Of a stretch of DNA of 64,000 bases, positions 45,581 to 55,706 are shown in pieces. The stretch is from positions 5,684,501 through 5,748,500 of the forward strand of contig NZ_CP066306.1 in NCBI RefSeq assembly GCF_016406145.1, in the 5' to 3' direction. Both the position numbers and the translations under genes were made by a program. The notes under the pieces were generated by a model. The model ran no database searches and was not told where the DNA came from. It saw nothing but the letters and a program-made list of their open reading frames with translations. How positions within the stretch are numbered: the first letter of the stretch is position 1; each line of letters opens with the position of its first letter. Origin of the DNA: Pseudomonas putida. GTDB lineage: Bacteria; Pseudomonadota; Gammaproteobacteria; Pseudomonadales; Pseudomonadaceae.

Positions 45581-47068
45581 ATGCTGCAAAAACTTAGACA
45601 AACGTGGTTTTCCAACGTCCGTGCCGACGTGCTCGCGGGGCTGGTGGTCGCACTCGCGCTGATCCCGGAAGCCATCGCCTTTTCCATCATCGCCGGGGTA
45701 GATCCCAAAGTCGGTCTCTACGCCTCCTTCTGTATCTGTGCTGTCATCGCCTTTGTCGGCGGGCGCCCCGGAATGATCTCGGCGGCGACAGGCGCCATGG
45801 CACTGCTGATGGTTACGCTAGTAAAAGAGCATGGACTCCAGTACCTGCTGGCCGCGACGCTACTATGTGGCGTACTTCAAATCCTTGCCGGCTACCTGAA
45901 GCTCGGCTCGTTGATGCGCTTTGTTTCACGCTCGGTAGTCACCGGCTTCGTAAACGCATTAGCGATTCTGATTTTTATGGCGCAATTGCCTGAGCTGACC
46001 AATGTCACCTGGCATGTCTATGCCATGACCGCTGCGGGCCTGGGAATCATCTACCTGTTCCCGTATGTACCGAAAATCGGCAAGGTGATTCCCTCTCCAT
46101 TGGTGTGCATTCTGACGCTGACTGCCATCGCCATTTACCTCGGTTTGGATATCCGCACCGTCGGTGACATGGGCCAACTGCCTGATACGCTCCCGATCTT
46201 CCTCTGGCCTGAAGTTCCGCTGAATTTTGAAACCCTGCGCATCATTTTCCCGTACTCGGCTGCGTTGGCAGTAGTGGGTCTACTCGAATCAATGATGACC
46301 GCGACCATCGTCGACGACCTTACCGACACCACCAGCAACAAAAACCGCGAGTGCAAAGGCCAGGGTGTGGCCAACATCGCTGCCGGCATGCTTGGCGGCA
46401 TGGCAGGTTGCGCCATGATCGGCCAGTCGATCATCAACGTGAAATCTGGTGGCCGCACCCGTCTCTCGACATTGTGTGCCGGCGTTTTCCTGCTGCTGAT
46501 GGTGGTATTTCTTGGCGAGTGGCTCTCCAAAATCCCTATGGCGGCACTCGTGGCTGTGATGATCATGGTGTCCATCGGCACCTTTAGCTGGGATTCCTTG
46601 CGTAATCTGAAAGAGCATCCGCTGTCGACCAACCTCGTCATGGTGGCGACCGTCGTGGTCGTCGTGGCCACTCACAATCTGGCTTACGGCGTACTGGTAG
46701 GTGTGCTGCTGGCCTCCCTGTTCTTCGCAAACAAGGTCGGGCACTACCTGGATATCAAGAGCACTCTTGAAGAGACGAAATCGCATCGGACTTACCGCGT
46801 CGTGGGCCAGGTGTTCTTTAGCTCTGCGGACAAGTTCACTGAGGTTTTTGACTTCAAGGAGGCGCTCAACAAGGTCACCATCGATCTCACACAGGCGCAT
46901 TTCTGGGATATCACCGCCGTCGCAGCGCTGGATAAGGTCGTGATCAAGTTCCGACGCGAAGGCGCTGAGGTTGAAGTGCTCGGTCTCAATGAAGCCAGCG
47001 CGACAATCGTTGACCGCTTCGGCGTGCATGACAAACCCGGTGCCATCGACAAGCTCATGAGCCACTAA
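45581..47068 (+). CDS. SulP-family inorganic anion transporter
   Basis: A 495-residue SLC26/SulP protein: ~12-14 membrane segments ([60 protein letters not shown]) and a C-terminal STAS domain (about 390-495; [20 protein letters not shown]). Substrate may be sulfate, bicarbonate or another anion. ATG 45581 ([10 protein letters not shown]) is used; TTG 45569 is possible. It is paired with a UspA gene 11 bp downstream, a common SulP arrangement. Confidence 0.9.
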   Translation: MLQKLRQTWFSNVRADVLAGLVVALALIPEAIAFSIIAGVDPKVGLYASFCICAVIAFVGGRPGMISAATGAMALLMVTLVKEHGLQYLLAATLLCGVLQILAGYLKLGSLMRFVSRSVVTGFVNALAILIFMAQLPELTNVTWHVYAMTAAGLGIIYLFPYVPKIGKVIPSPLVCILTLTAIAIYLGLDIRTVGDMGQLPDTLPIFLWPEVPLNFETLRIIFPYSAALAVVGLLESMMTATIVDDLTDTTSNKNRECKGQGVANIAAGMLGGMAGCAMIGQSIINVKSGGRTRLSTLCAGVFLLLMVVFLGEWLSKIPMAALVAVMIMVSIGTFSWDSLRNLKEHPLSTNLVMVATVVVVVATHNLAYGVLVGVLLASLFFANKVGHYLDIKSTLEETKSHRTYRVVGQVFFSSADKFTEVFDFKEALNKVTIDLTQAHFWDITAVAALDKVVIKFRREGAEVEVLGLNEASATIVDRFGVHDKPGAIDKLMSH

Positions 47069-47079
47069 GGAGAACGACA

Positions 47080-47931
47080 ATGACCCGCGTAATGGCATGC
47101 ATTGATAACTCACAATCCTCATTGGCGGTCTGCGATTACGCAGCATGGGCCTCGCAACGACTCAGCGCTCCCCTGACCTTGCTTCATGTGCTGGATAAGG
47201 AGAAATATCCTGCATCCGCTGACCTCAGCGGCAATATCGGTCTCGGTAGCAGAGAACATCTGCTGGAAGAGTTGGCCATGCTGGATGCGCAGCGGGCAAA
47301 ACTGGCGTTGGAGCATGGGCAGCACATGCTTGAAAAAGCTCGCGAGCGAACAGTTCACTCTGGCGCCATGTCACCTGATATGAAGCAGCGCCATGGCCAT
47401 CTCGTCGAGAGCCTGAGCGATCTCCAAGACGATATTCGGTTACTGGTGATTGGAAGAGTCGGTGAGGACAGCACGCGCAGTGCCCAAAGTCTTGGCAGCC
47501 AGATTGAAGCGATAGTCCGAACTATCCACCGCCCCACCCTGATTACAACCAGCCATTTCAGGAAACCTGAAACGGTCATGGTGGCATTTGACGGCAGCGC
47601 AACAGGCCACAAGACCTTACAGATGCTTGCTTCAAGCCCGCTGTGCGAAGGCCTGCCAATTCATATCGTCATGGTTGGAACGGATTCTGAAGACAACCAG
47701 AACGCGCTGGAGAAGGCACGAACCACGCTTGCGTCTTCCGGCTCGCTGGTGCATTCCGAGATCCGCCCAGGCGAAGTAGAGTCCACACTGCATGCGTATC
47801 AGGCAGAGCACGGCATTGACCTCTTGGTCATGGGGGCGTACGGGCACTCACGCATCAGGCAGTTTCTGATAGGCAGCACGACCACGACGATGCTGCGTAC
47901 ATCCACTGTACCCTTATTGCTGCTTCGCTGA
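47080..47931 (+). CDS. Tandem universal stress protein
   Basis: A 283-residue protein with two Usp domains. The first (MTRVMACIDNSQSSLAVCDY) lacks a full ATP loop. The second (ETVMVAFDGSATGHKTLQML, then LLVMGAYGHSRIRQFLIGST) keeps the G-2x-G-9x-G(S/T) ATP motif. It is cotranscribed with sulP and may gate the transporter. Confidence 0.92.
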   Translation: MTRVMACIDNSQSSLAVCDYAAWASQRLSAPLTLLHVLDKEKYPASADLSGNIGLGSREHLLEELAMLDAQRAKLALEHGQHMLEKARERTVHSGAMSPDMKQRHGHLVESLSDLQDDIRLLVIGRVGEDSTRSAQSLGSQIEAIVRTIHRPTLITTSHFRKPETVMVAFDGSATGHKTLQMLASSPLCEGLPIHIVMVGTDSEDNQNALEKARTTLASSGSLVHSEIRPGEVESTLHAYQAEHGIDLLVMGAYGHSRIRQFLIGSTTTTMLRTSTVPLLLLR

Positions 47932-47942
47932 GCCAGTTCCAC

Positions 47943-47982
47943 TGGCCACAGTATTTCCAGAACTGAGGAAATACCGTGGCCA
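47943..47982 (+). terminator. Long hairpin after the Usp gene
   Basis: Arms TGGCCAC-GTATTTCC and GGAAATAC-GTGGCCA pair over about 15 bp with one mismatch and an 8-nt loop, 12 bp past the stop. No U-tract follows. Confidence 0.55.
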
Positions 47983-48023
47983 CCCTGGACGATGACTAAC
48001 TGATCTTGCCGCTACGAGACCAC

Positions 48024-48557
48024 ATGCAACTCATAACTGAAATTGTTCACCCCGAGCTGAAATCCAAGCAGGGCAGAGTATTCCGTCGACATGCAGCTCG
48101 CGGCATCGTGATGCGGGGTGAACAGATCCTGTTGCTGTTCACCGAGCGCTATAACGATTTCAGCTTTCCTGGAGGCGGCCTTGATGGTGACGAGGACATT
48201 GTCGCAGGCCTGAAGCGTGAGCTTGAGGAAGAGACTGGTGCTCGTGAAATACAGGTGCTCCAGCACTACGGTTACATCGAGGAGTACCGGCCCTACCAAA
48301 AGCCACAGTACGATCTGATGCACATGACCTCGCATTTTTATCAATGCGAAGTAGCGCCCCAGCTAGAGCCGGTGAGAATGGAAAGCCACGAAATCGCTAA
48401 TGGTATGCGGCCTGTCTGGATCAACCTGCATGAAGCCATCGCACACAATGAAGCCGTCATGCAGCGTCACGAGTCTTCGATGGGGCAGTCAATTCTGCGC
48501 GAAACCTACATGCTGAGAAAAGTCGCTTCCGAATTGTTGATGCCAATCAGCCTTTGA
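48024..48557 (+). CDS. NUDIX hydrolase
   Basis: A 177-residue pyrophosphohydrolase. The Nudix box GGGLDGDEDIVAGLKRELEE followed by ETGA is intact (GX5EX7REUXEEXGU). Substrate is unknown; nucleotide or dinucleotide sugar/polyphosphate are typical. ATG 48024 is chosen; TTG 48006 would add six residues. It stands between the Usp gene and an IS66 element. Confidence 0.9.
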   Translation: MQLITEIVHPELKSKQGRVFRRHAARGIVMRGEQILLLFTERYNDFSFPGGGLDGDEDIVAGLKRELEEETGAREIQVLQHYGYIEEYRPYQKPQYDLMHMTSHFYQCEVAPQLEPVRMESHEIANGMRPVWINLHEAIAHNEAVMQRHESSMGQSILRETYMLRKVASELLMPISL

Positions 48558-48590
48558 GCTGACTATTTGGCGAAGTCCACTTAGCCTGCC

Positions 48591-50126
48591 TCAGGCAAGC
48601 ATCCAATGCTGCGGGAGTAATTGCGTGATTTCGCTCGCCCGCTGTGTCGGAAGCCGCATCAGTACATCCTTGAGATAGGCATACGGATCGTGCCCATTCA
48701 TACGCGCCGACTGGATCAGGCTCATGATTGCCGCCGCCCTTTTTCCACTGCGCAGCGACCCGGCAAATAACCAGTTCGAGCGCCCAAGCGCCCACGGCCG
48801 GATCAAATTCTCGATCTGGTTATTGTCGATGGGCACAGCACCATCTTCCAGGTAGCGCGTCAGCGCTACCCAGCGTTTAAGGCTGTAATCCAGGGCCTTG
48901 GCCGTGGCCGAACCCTCGGGCACAAGTTCGCGTTGGGCCAACATCCACTCATGCAGTTTTTCAGCGATGGGCACCGCTGTTTCCTGACGTAATCGCCAGC
49001 GGGCTTCGTCGCTCATTTCCTTGGCGTGTCGCTCGACTTCATACAACCCGCCAATCGAGTGAAGCGCCTGCTCCGCCAACTGGCTTTTATTGGCTGCATG
49101 CAGGTCGAAGAATTTGCGGCGTGCATGGGCCATGCAGCCGATTTCGGTGATGCCCAGCTCGAAGCTGGCCTTGTAGCCGGCGAAGTCATCGCAGACCAGC
49201 TTACCGTTCCACGTGCCCAGGAAGTTACGCGCATGTTCGCCGGCACGGCTGGGGCTGAAGTCGTAGACCACGGCCTTTAGGGCCGAGAAAGGCGTGGTGC
49301 TATAGGCCCACACGTAAGCGCGGTGGGTTTTCTTTTCGCCTGGTGCGAGCATCTGAACCGGGGTCTCATCGGCGTGGATCACGCCCTGGGCCAACACATG
49401 CTCACGCAGCGCATCGACCAGAGGCTGGAGCTGCACACCGGTCTGTCCGATCCATTGCGCCAGTGTCGAACGGGCGATGGGCAGTCCGGCCCGACCAAAA
49501 ATCTTCTCCTGCCGGTACAGCGGTAAATGGTCGGCGAACTTCGCCACCATCACGTGGGCCAAAAGGCCTGCGGTCGGGATGCCCTTGTCGATCACTTGGG
49601 CCGGTACAGGCGCCTGGATCAGTGTTTCACACTGACGGCACGTCCATTTTCCACGCACATGCCGCTCAACTGTGAACACGCCCGGAGTGTAATCGAGCTT
49701 CTCGCTGACGTCTTCGCCGATTCGCTGAAGCTGGCAGCCGCACACGCACTGAGTATTCTCTGGTTCGTGACGGATCACGGTTCGCGGAAACTGCGGCGGC
49801 AGTGGTGCACGCTTGGGCTTATGACGTGGCTCGGCCGGTGCGGCCGGCGGATTGGCTGCCTTCAGCTCGGCTTCGATAGCTGCGATATCGGTATCGAGCA
49901 GATCATCAAGCAGACTGCCTTGGTCGGGGCTCAGTTGCTCGCTGCGCTTGGCGAACTTGTGTCGCTTGAGGATGGCGATTTCATGAGCCAGTTGCTCGTT
50001 GACCGTTTCGAGGCGTTGGATTTTCTGGCTCATGGAGTCGACCTGGGACAGCAACTGCATAGCCTGTTCGGCCAAGCCGCGCAGCTGTTCCGGTGTCATC
50101 TGGTCGAGATTGGGCGAGGAAGTCAT
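48591..50126 (-). CDS. tnpC: IS66 transposase TnpC
   Basis: A 511-residue DDE transposase. N-terminal coiled coil (MSQKIQRLETVNEQLAHEIA), a zinc-finger-like region (CVCGCQL, WTCRQCE) and the catalytic core with GVIHADETPVQML, LVCDDFAGYKASFE and the final Glu in DNNQIENLIRPWALGR. ATG 50126 (MTSSPNLDQM) is preferred; an ATG 30 bp upstream is open too. Full length. Confidence 0.95.
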   Translation of the reverse strand: MTSSPNLDQMTPEQLRGLAEQAMQLLSQVDSMSQKIQRLETVNEQLAHEIAILKRHKFAKRSEQLSPDQGSLLDDLLDTDIAAIEAELKAANPPAAPAEPRHKPKRAPLPPQFPRTVIRHEPENTQCVCGCQLQRIGEDVSEKLDYTPGVFTVERHVRGKWTCRQCETLIQAPVPAQVIDKGIPTAGLLAHVMVAKFADHLPLYRQEKIFGRAGLPIARSTLAQWIGQTGVQLQPLVDALREHVLAQGVIHADETPVQMLAPGEKKTHRAYVWAYSTTPFSALKAVVYDFSPSRAGEHARNFLGTWNGKLVCDDFAGYKASFELGITEIGCMAHARRKFFDLHAANKSQLAEQALHSIGGLYEVERHAKEMSDEARWRLRQETAVPIAEKLHEWMLAQRELVPEGSATAKALDYSLKRWVALTRYLEDGAVPIDNNQIENLIRPWALGRSNWLFAGSLRSGKRAAAIMSLIQSARMNGHDPYAYLKDVLMRLPTQRASEITQLLPQHWMLA

Positions 50127-50187
50127 GCCGCTGATTGTGTCAGAGCAGGTCGTCAACAGCGATAAACCGATGGGCTAATGGCAGGGG

Positions 50188-50523
50188 CTAAAGCACTGTG
50201 ATCGCGCTGCCTGCGCCGACCCGCTGCCACGGCAAACCCAGTACCAAGGCTTGAAGTTGCTCGTTATCGAGTTCGACTTCCGATCCGTGACGGATGCCGG
50301 GCCAATGAAACTTGCCTTGGTTCAATCGTCGCGCTGCCAGCCAAATGCCCACACCGTCATGCACCAAGACTTTCATTCGGTTGGCACGGCGATTAGCGAA
50401 GAGGTATGCGCAGTGCGGCTTCGCCACACCGAACACCGCGATCACCCTGGCCAGCGCGGTCTCGGTACCGGCGCGCATGTCCATAGGCTCGGTGGCAAGC
50501 CAGATGGCATCGATCCGAATCAT
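50188..50523 (-). CDS. tnpB: IS66 accessory protein TnpB
   Basis: A 111-residue IS66 Orf2 protein: MIRIDAIWLATEPMDMRAGT, FANRRANRMKVLVHDGVGIW and QGKFHWPG are its hallmarks. Needed for IS66 transposition in a way not understood. Its start overlaps the tnpA stop by 4 bp. Confidence 0.95.
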   Translation of the reverse strand: MIRIDAIWLATEPMDMRAGTETALARVIAVFGVAKPHCAYLFANRRANRMKVLVHDGVGIWLAARRLNQGKFHWPGIRHGSEVELDNEQLQALVLGLPWQRVGAGSAITVL

Positions 50524-50852
50524 TCCAACAGGTCTCGCAGAAAGGTGGCACAGGCGACAGCGCTTTCGGTCGGCCAGTTCACTTTGACGGTGCCACGCGG
50601 GTGCTGGATTTCAATGCAGATACTTGATGAAGCTGCCTGCGAATGTCCTCCGGCTAGCGGCAAGGGCACTGGAATGAAAGCAGGTTGCAGCGCCATAGTT
50701 TTGTTCGTGAGTACCCTAATCCATTTATGTACGAGGTTCGCGTTAAGGCTGTGCTTCTGCGCGACGCTGGCAATCGATGCGCCGGGCTGGGCGCACTCTT
50801 GGACAACTTGGGCCTTGAAGGATTTTGAATAGGAACGGCGTTGTGACTGCAT
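50520..50852 (-). CDS. tnpA: IS66 DNA-binding protein TnpA
   Basis: A 110-residue Orf1 of IS66 with a helix-turn-helix (KSFKAQVVQECAQPGASIAS, VAQKHSLNANLVHKWIR) like other IS3/IS66 first genes. First gene of the tnpABC operon. Confidence 0.93.
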   Translation of the reverse strand: MQSQRRSYSKSFKAQVVQECAQPGASIASVAQKHSLNANLVHKWIRVLTNKTMALQPAFIPVPLPLAGGHSQAASSSICIEIQHPRGTVKVNWPTESAVACATFLRDLLE

Positions 50853-50878
50853 GGAAAGACCCGCTTAAAAGGCTAGAA

Positions 50879-50909
50879 ATGGTGTCCACTTAAATTAGGT
50901 GGACACCAT
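50879..50909. repeat. Palindrome at the right edge of the IS66 element
   Basis: ATGGTGTCCAC and GTGGACACCAT are perfect 11-bp arms around TTAAATTAG. It lies 27 bp outside tnpA, so it may be the element's end or a separate palindrome used as target. Confidence 0.6.
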
Positions 50910-51030
50910 CGCCTTTGGCGTCGGGGTCAGGAAGGTGAGTTGGCCGGACGGTTACGGTCGTGGCTTGGCATAGTCAGTCCAGGCGTTAGGAAGCTGGGCT
51001 GCACTGTGCTGGCAGTCCTGCACTCCTGGC

Positions 51031-51231
51031 CTACCTTGCAGGATTGGTATGGTCACCAGTCTTTCCCAGGTCTTGGTCCTGGCAGCAGGCATGGTCCATG
51101 CCCGCCATCATTTCCATGCCCATGGTCTGCATTGGGCAAGGTTCAGTCGCCGAATCGATGCCCGCCATCCCGTTAAGCGGAAGCGCCACGATAAGAATCA
51201 GGATGGGCGAGTATAGGTTACCGGGATGAAC
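51031..51231 (-). pseudogene. Truncated exported copper-locus protein
   Basis: The minus frame reads ILIVALPLNGMAGIDSATEP, CPMQTMGMEMMAGMDHACCQ and ends NPAR. It matches the signal-peptide end and Met/His/Cys-rich start of a small exported protein common in cop loci. An in-frame stop just upstream (51232-51234) removes the first residues of the signal, and the C-terminal half is missing. The IS66 insertion lies 120 bp away. Confidence 0.6.
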
Positions 51232-51237
51232 TCACCA

Positions 51238-52647
51238 TTAAGGGGTTGGGGCTGCACCAACCAACCGCATGGAGGCTGGGAGACTGATGAAGAAGGTTGT
51301 GACACCCTCCGCTGAAGTACACCAAATTCGTCCGCTGTGAGCCTCGATGATGGAGCGTGTTATCGACAGGCCTAGGCCTGCATTGCTTGGCCCGCCTTCG
51401 CGTCTGGCTGGATCGGCCCGATAGAACCGGTGGAAGATCTTGCCAATGTGCTGAGGATCGATGGTTACTCCGCTGTTACGTACGGATAGCGTCACGGTTT
51501 CACGTGTTTGCTCGATCTGCACTGATATCTCGTTGCCTTCCGGGGTGTAGCGCAACGCGTTCGATAAAATGTTGGAAAGCGCTCGGTCAATCATCAGGCG
51601 ATCGCCACGAACCTTGCCACGACCTTGGAGGGTCAGCTGAATGCCCCGGTCCTCAGCCAGGAACTGGTAGTACTCGAACAGCTTGTATACGAGTTCGGAG
51701 AGGTCCACATCGATCTGCTCGGGCACGATCAGACCGTTGTCCGCCTTGGCGAGGAAAAGCATGTCGTCAATCATGCGCGACATGCGCTTGAGGTCTTCCA
51801 GGTTCGAATAGAGGTTTTCCTCATATGCATCCAGGTCACGCTTCTTGGTGAGCACCACTTCAGTATGGGTCAGTAGGTTGCTGACCGGCGTTCTCAACTC
51901 GTGAGCGATATCGGCAGAAAAGTTGGACAACCGAACGAATGCATCCTCCAATCGTCCCAGCATCCCGTTGAAAGACAGGATGAGCTCCTGAAGCTCAATC
52001 GGTACGGGCTTCAGGGGAATGCGCTCGCGGAGCGATCTTGCTGACATCGCGGTCGCCACTTTGGTGATTTGCCCGACAGGCCGAAGCCCGCTTTTGGCCA
52101 CGACCCAGCCCAAGCCTGCACTCACCACTGCACTGATCACCAAGCCGATCCCGAACCACCACTGCAAGGTGTGGAAGAAATGGGCATGAGTGGTGACATC
52201 GAGCATCAGCACCGCCGTCACAGGTTCCGGCTCGCCCGCGATGGCCAACTGGGCGGTGATACCGCGGAAGTTCTGCGATTCATCCTGCCACTCCCAGACC
52301 GCACCCTGGCGCGCCTGCTCGAACCGCTGAGGAATTTGGGAGGCTTTGGAGTCTGAAAAAAGGGTCGTTCCGTCAGCCTTGGTGATTTTCGCCGAAAGAT
52401 CCTGATGTGCGCCGAGCAATGCCCGCAGCTGCTGCTCCTGATCGCCGAGCTCGCCTCGCGCTGCTGAAATGGACAGAATATGACGCGTTGACTCCAGCTT
52501 TTCGGAGAGCGCCTGCTCATCCAGCATCCGGAAATGGTGCTGGCTGAGCCCGTAGAAAGCCACGCCGGCAACGACCAAGACAGCAGTCACCGCGAACATG
52601 AACATCAGGGTCAGTCGCTTGACGAGCGATGATTGCGGGCGCATCAC
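51238..52647 (-). CDS. copS: CopS copper-sensing histidine kinase
   Basis: A 469-residue inner-membrane kinase of the heavy-metal sensor family. Two membrane segments (about 11-33, [20 protein letters not shown], and 165-190) flank a periplasmic sensor; then HAMP, the H-box [16 protein letters not shown], and ATPase motifs ([24 protein letters not shown]). It phosphorylates CopR. The start overlaps the copR stop by 4 bp. Confidence 0.93.
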   Translation of the reverse strand: MMRPQSSLVKRLTLMFMFAVTAVLVVAGVAFYGLSQHHFRMLDEQALSEKLESTRHILSISAARGELGDQEQQLRALLGAHQDLSAKITKADGTTLFSDSKASQIPQRFEQARQGAVWEWQDESQNFRGITAQLAIAGEPEPVTAVLMLDVTTHAHFFHTLQWWFGIGLVISAVVSAGLGWVVAKSGLRPVGQITKVATAMSARSLRERIPLKPVPIELQELILSFNGMLGRLEDAFVRLSNFSADIAHELRTPVSNLLTHTEVVLTKKRDLDAYEENLYSNLEDLKRMSRMIDDMLFLAKADNGLIVPEQIDVDLSELVYKLFEYYQFLAEDRGIQLTLQGRGKVRGDRLMIDRALSNILSNALRYTPEGNEISVQIEQTRETVTLSVRNSGVTIDPQHIGKIFHRFYRADPARREGGPSNAGLGLSITRSIIEAHSGRIWCTSAEGVTTFFISLPASMRLVGAAPTP

Positions 52648-53321
52648 TCTGCCACATCCATCATGTAGCCCATGCCTCGGGCGGTATGGATGAGCTTTGG
52701 CGCGAAGTCGTCATCAATCTTGGCCCGCAGTCGGCGAATCGCGACCTCGATCACGTTGGTGTCACTGTCGAAGTTCATGTCCCAGACCTGAGAAGCGATC
52801 AGCGACTTGGGGAGCACCTCCCCGCGTCGGCGCATGAGCAGCTCCAAAAGGGCAAACTCCTTGGCAGTAAGGTCGATCCGCTTGCCGTTTCGCGTAGCCC
52901 GGCGCTTGAGCAGGTCAACCTCAAGGTCCGCCATCTTCATGGTGGTTTGAGCAGAACCACCGTTGCCTCTGCGCAGCAGTGTGCGGACCCGAGCCAACAG
53001 CTCAGAGAACGCAAAGGGCTTCACAAGGTAGTCATCAGCACCCAGCTCCAAGCCTTTAACGCGATCATCTACGCCATCACGGGCCGTGAGAAAGAGGACC
53101 GGCACGTCTTTCCCCGCTGCCCGGATCTTGCGCAGGACCTCCCAGCCATCGAGCCCCGGCATCATTACGTCCAAGATCAGCAAGTCATACGCTTCGCTCT
53201 GCGCCTGTTGCAGGGCGTCAGTGCCTGTCATCACCCGGTCTACAGTGAAGCCAGCCTCTGTTAGGCCTTGCTGGAGGTAGACACCGGTTTTCGGCTCATC
53301 TTCGGCTACGAGTAATTTCAT
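52644..53321 (-). CDS. copR: CopR response regulator
   Basis: A 225-residue OmpR/PhoB-type regulator. The receiver domain has the phospho-Asp in [14 protein letters not shown] and the Lys in [10 protein letters not shown]; the C-terminal winged helix reads [20 protein letters not shown], with [17 protein letters not shown]. It should bind the cop boxes at 53383, 53700 and 59204. Confidence 0.95.
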   Translation of the reverse strand: MKLLVAEDEPKTGVYLQQGLTEAGFTVDRVMTGTDALQQAQSEAYDLLILDVMMPGLDGWEVLRKIRAAGKDVPVLFLTARDGVDDRVKGLELGADDYLVKPFAFSELLARVRTLLRRGNGGSAQTTMKMADLEVDLLKRRATRNGKRIDLTAKEFALLELLMRRRGEVLPKSLIASQVWDMNFDSDTNVIEVAIRRLRAKIDDDFAPKLIHTARGMGYMMDVAE

Positions 53322-53382
53322 CTGCTCTCATCCACGCGGAGTGCATCTCCAGTTTGCAGGAAAAAAGACGCCCAACCAGAAG

Positions 53383-53398
53383 CTGACGGAAAAGTAAT
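53383..53398. promoter_or_regulatory. Degenerate cop box in copR/ptrA promoter region
   Basis: CTGACGGAAAAGTAAT matches the better site CTTACAGAAATGTAAT in 13 of 16 positions. It is between divergent copR and the PtrA-like gene. Probable weak CopR site. Confidence 0.45.
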
Positions 53399-53486
53399 GT
53401 CGCGATCAGTTTTCTGACAGCACCGCGAGGCTAATTTGACCCTGTACCTGACGCCATGAGGCGCAGAACCCACTGAGGATCTCCAG

Positions 53487-53693
53487 ATGAACATGGTCAA
53501 AGCAATTGTGGTGGTCGTTACCTTCGGCATGGCAGGCATCGCCCTGGCAGAGGGCGGCGCGGACCGGACCTTTGCGCGGATGGAAGCGGCTCGCCAAAAC
53601 TCCATGCAGGCCTATCAGGTTGCGCAGCAGGAGAAAGAGCAGCCGCCGGTCGCCGCACAGTCCAGCAAGCATGTCGGCCACGAGAGCTGCTGA
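53487..53693 (+). CDS. PtrA-like small copper-induced exported protein
   Basis: A 68-residue protein with a signal peptide (MNMVKAIVVVVTFGMAGIAL, ending ALA) and mature EGGADRTFARMEAARQNSMQ... with a C-terminal HVGHESC that could bind metal. It resembles P. aeruginosa PtrA, which is copper-induced and lies beside copRS there too. Its regulatory function (type III repression in P. aeruginosa) need not apply. Confidence 0.75.
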   Translation: MNMVKAIVVVVTFGMAGIALAEGGADRTFARMEAARQNSMQAYQVAQQEKEQPPVAAQSSKHVGHESC

Positions 53694-53699
53694 TCCGAG

Positions 53700-53715
53700 C
53701 TTACAGAAATGTAAT
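53700..53715. promoter_or_regulatory. Cop box (CopR binding site)
   Basis: CTTACAGAAATGTAAT, with CTTACA/TGTAAT arms, is a textbook Pseudomonas cop box. It lies 160 bp upstream of copA and 7 bp after the PtrA-like stop. The same motif in the opposite orientation is at 59204-59219. Confidence 0.8.
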
Positions 53716-53874
53716 CACTCCGGAATCTGAACTATGGCAGTTTCAGACTACGGCCTCTCATCAGCCTCGCGCAGTAGCGAAAGTCTACGAGACTGGTGAG
53801 AGCTCCAACGAACCCAAGGGCTGCGCCATCGAGCAGCCTGGATATCAGCGATCTACCTGACTGGACGCAACGGC

Positions 53875-55692
53875 ATGCAAAGCAAAACCACGAGACGATC
53901 ATTCGTCAAAGGCCTGGCCGCTACCGGACTTCTGGGTGGGCTCGGCATGTGGCGCGCGCCGGTCTGGGCTGTGACCAGCCCTGGCCAACCGAACGTGCTC
54001 AGCGGCAATGAATTCGACCTGTATATCGGTGAACTGCCCGTCAACATTACGGGGGCAGCTCGTACGGCCATGGCCATCAACGGCTCCGTGCCTGGGCCGA
54101 TCCTGCGATGGCGCGAAGGCGACACCGTGACGCTGCGTGTACGCAACCGGTTGAAACAGGACACCTCCATTCACTGGCACGGCATAATCCTGCCCGCCAA
54201 TATGGACGGTGTGCCGGGCTTGAGCTTTCACGGCATCGCTCCCGATGGCATGTACGAATACAAGTTCAAGGTCCACCAGAACGGCACTTACTGGTATCAC
54301 AGCCACTCAGGCCTCCAAGAGCAGTCTGGGGTCTATGGCGCACTGGTGATCGATGCTAAGGATCCCGAGCCGTTTGTATATGACCGCGATTACGTCGTCA
54401 TGCTCAGCGATTGGACGGATGAGGACCCGGCGCGGGTGCTCTCCAAACTCAAGAAGCAGTCCGACTATTACAACTTCCACAAGCGCACGGTCAGCGACTT
54501 CGTTGACGACGTGAGCGAGAAAGGCTGGTCGGCCGCTGTAGCGGATCGGAAGATGTGGGCTGAAATGAAGATGAGCCCCACCGACCTCGCAGATGTGAGC
54601 GGGTATACCTACACCTACCTCATGAACGGCCAAGCTCCGAACGGCAACTGGACGGGTATCTTCAAGCCCGGCGAGAAGATCCGCCTGCGATTCATCAACG
54701 GCTCGGCCATGACCTATTTCGATGTCCGGATTCCTGGGCTCAAGATGACGGTTGTGGCTGCCGACGGCCAGTACGTCAAACCCGTATCGGTCGATGAGTT
54801 CCGGATCGCCGTTGCTGAAACCTACGATGTCATCGTCGAGCCTGAAAACGAACAGGCCTATACGATTTTCGCGCAATCCATGGACCGTACCGGGTATTCC
54901 CGAGGCACCCTGGCAGTTCGCGAAGGCTTGCAAGCGCCCGTACCGGCGGTAGATCCACGCCCGATCATCGCCATGAGCGATATGGGCATGGACCACGGCA
55001 GCATGGGCGGAATGGATCATGGCAGCATGGCTGGCATGGACCAGGGCAGCATGGCCGGCATGGATCACAGCAAGATGGCTGGAATGGACCACGGCAGCAT
55101 GGCCGGTATGGACCACAGCAAGATGACTGGGATGGGCAATGAAGGCATGGCCGGCATGAGCGGCGCAATGCAAAGCCATCCGGCTTCCGAGACCAACAAC
55201 CCACTGGTCGATATGCAGACTATGTCGCCAACGCCAAAGCTGAACGATCCGGGAATTGGCCTACGCAACAACGGGCGTCGAGTGCTGACGTACGCCGATC
55301 TGCGGAGCACCTTCATCGATCCCGATGGTCGAGAGCCTGGACGGACAATCGAACTGCACCTTACCGGCCACATGGAGAAGTTCGCGTGGTCGTTCGACGG
55401 TATCAAATTCTCCGACGCTGAACCGCTGCGGTTGAAATATGGCGAGCGTCTTCGCATCACCTTGGTCAACGACACCATGATGACTCACCCCATCCACCTC
55501 CACGGTATGTGGAGTGATCTGGAGGACGAGAACGGCAACTTCATGGTTCGCAAGCACACCATCGACATGCCACCTGGCTCAAAACGAAGCTATCGCGTCA
55601 CCGCAGATGCCTTGGGACGTTGGGCCTATCACTGTCACCTACTGTTCCACATGGAAATGGGCATGTTCCGAGAAGTACGTGTGGACGAATGA
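53875..55692 (+). CDS. copA: CopA/PcoA multicopper oxidase
   Basis: A 605-residue periplasmic oxidase that binds copper and oxidises Cu(I). A Tat signal (TTRRSFVKGLAATGLLGGLG) leads. Copper ligands: HWHG (about residue 100), HSH with WYHSHSG, and the C-terminal HPIHLHG and HCHLLFHMEMGM. Between about 365 and 425 lies a Met/His-rich insert of repeated MDHGSM/MDHSKM units. First gene of copA-small protein-copB-cyt c-copG. Confidence 0.95.
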   Translation: MQSKTTRRSFVKGLAATGLLGGLGMWRAPVWAVTSPGQPNVLSGNEFDLYIGELPVNITGAARTAMAINGSVPGPILRWREGDTVTLRVRNRLKQDTSIHWHGIILPANMDGVPGLSFHGIAPDGMYEYKFKVHQNGTYWYHSHSGLQEQSGVYGALVIDAKDPEPFVYDRDYVVMLSDWTDEDPARVLSKLKKQSDYYNFHKRTVSDFVDDVSEKGWSAAVADRKMWAEMKMSPTDLADVSGYTYTYLMNGQAPNGNWTGIFKPGEKIRLRFINGSAMTYFDVRIPGLKMTVVAADGQYVKPVSVDEFRIAVAETYDVIVEPENEQAYTIFAQSMDRTGYSRGTLAVREGLQAPVPAVDPRPIIAMSDMGMDHGSMGGMDHGSMAGMDQGSMAGMDHSKMAGMDHGSMAGMDHSKMTGMGNEGMAGMSGAMQSHPASETNNPLVDMQTMSPTPKLNDPGIGLRNNGRRVLTYADLRSTFIDPDGREPGRTIELHLTGHMEKFAWSFDGIKFSDAEPLRLKYGERLRITLVNDTMMTHPIHLHGMWSDLEDENGNFMVRKHTIDMPPGSKRSYRVTADALGRWAYHCHLLFHMEMGMFREVRVDE

Positions 55693-55706
55693 ACTGGAGA
55701 TTTGAG

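Larger units (their letters stand above)
48565..50909 (-). mobile_element. IS66-family insertion sequence
   Basis: Complete three-gene IS66 set (tnpA, tnpB, tnpC) reading leftward. The right limit is set at the end of a palindrome at 50879-50909 and the left near 48565, where GAAGTCCACTTAGCC partly resembles the other end (GGTGTCCACCTAATT). Exact inverted repeats and target duplication could not be fixed by eye. Confidence 0.75.

Noticed and set aside
54980..55150. Direct repeats that could be a CRISPR or iteron array
   Set aside because: They are in-frame codons for MDHGSM units within copA, with no spacers.
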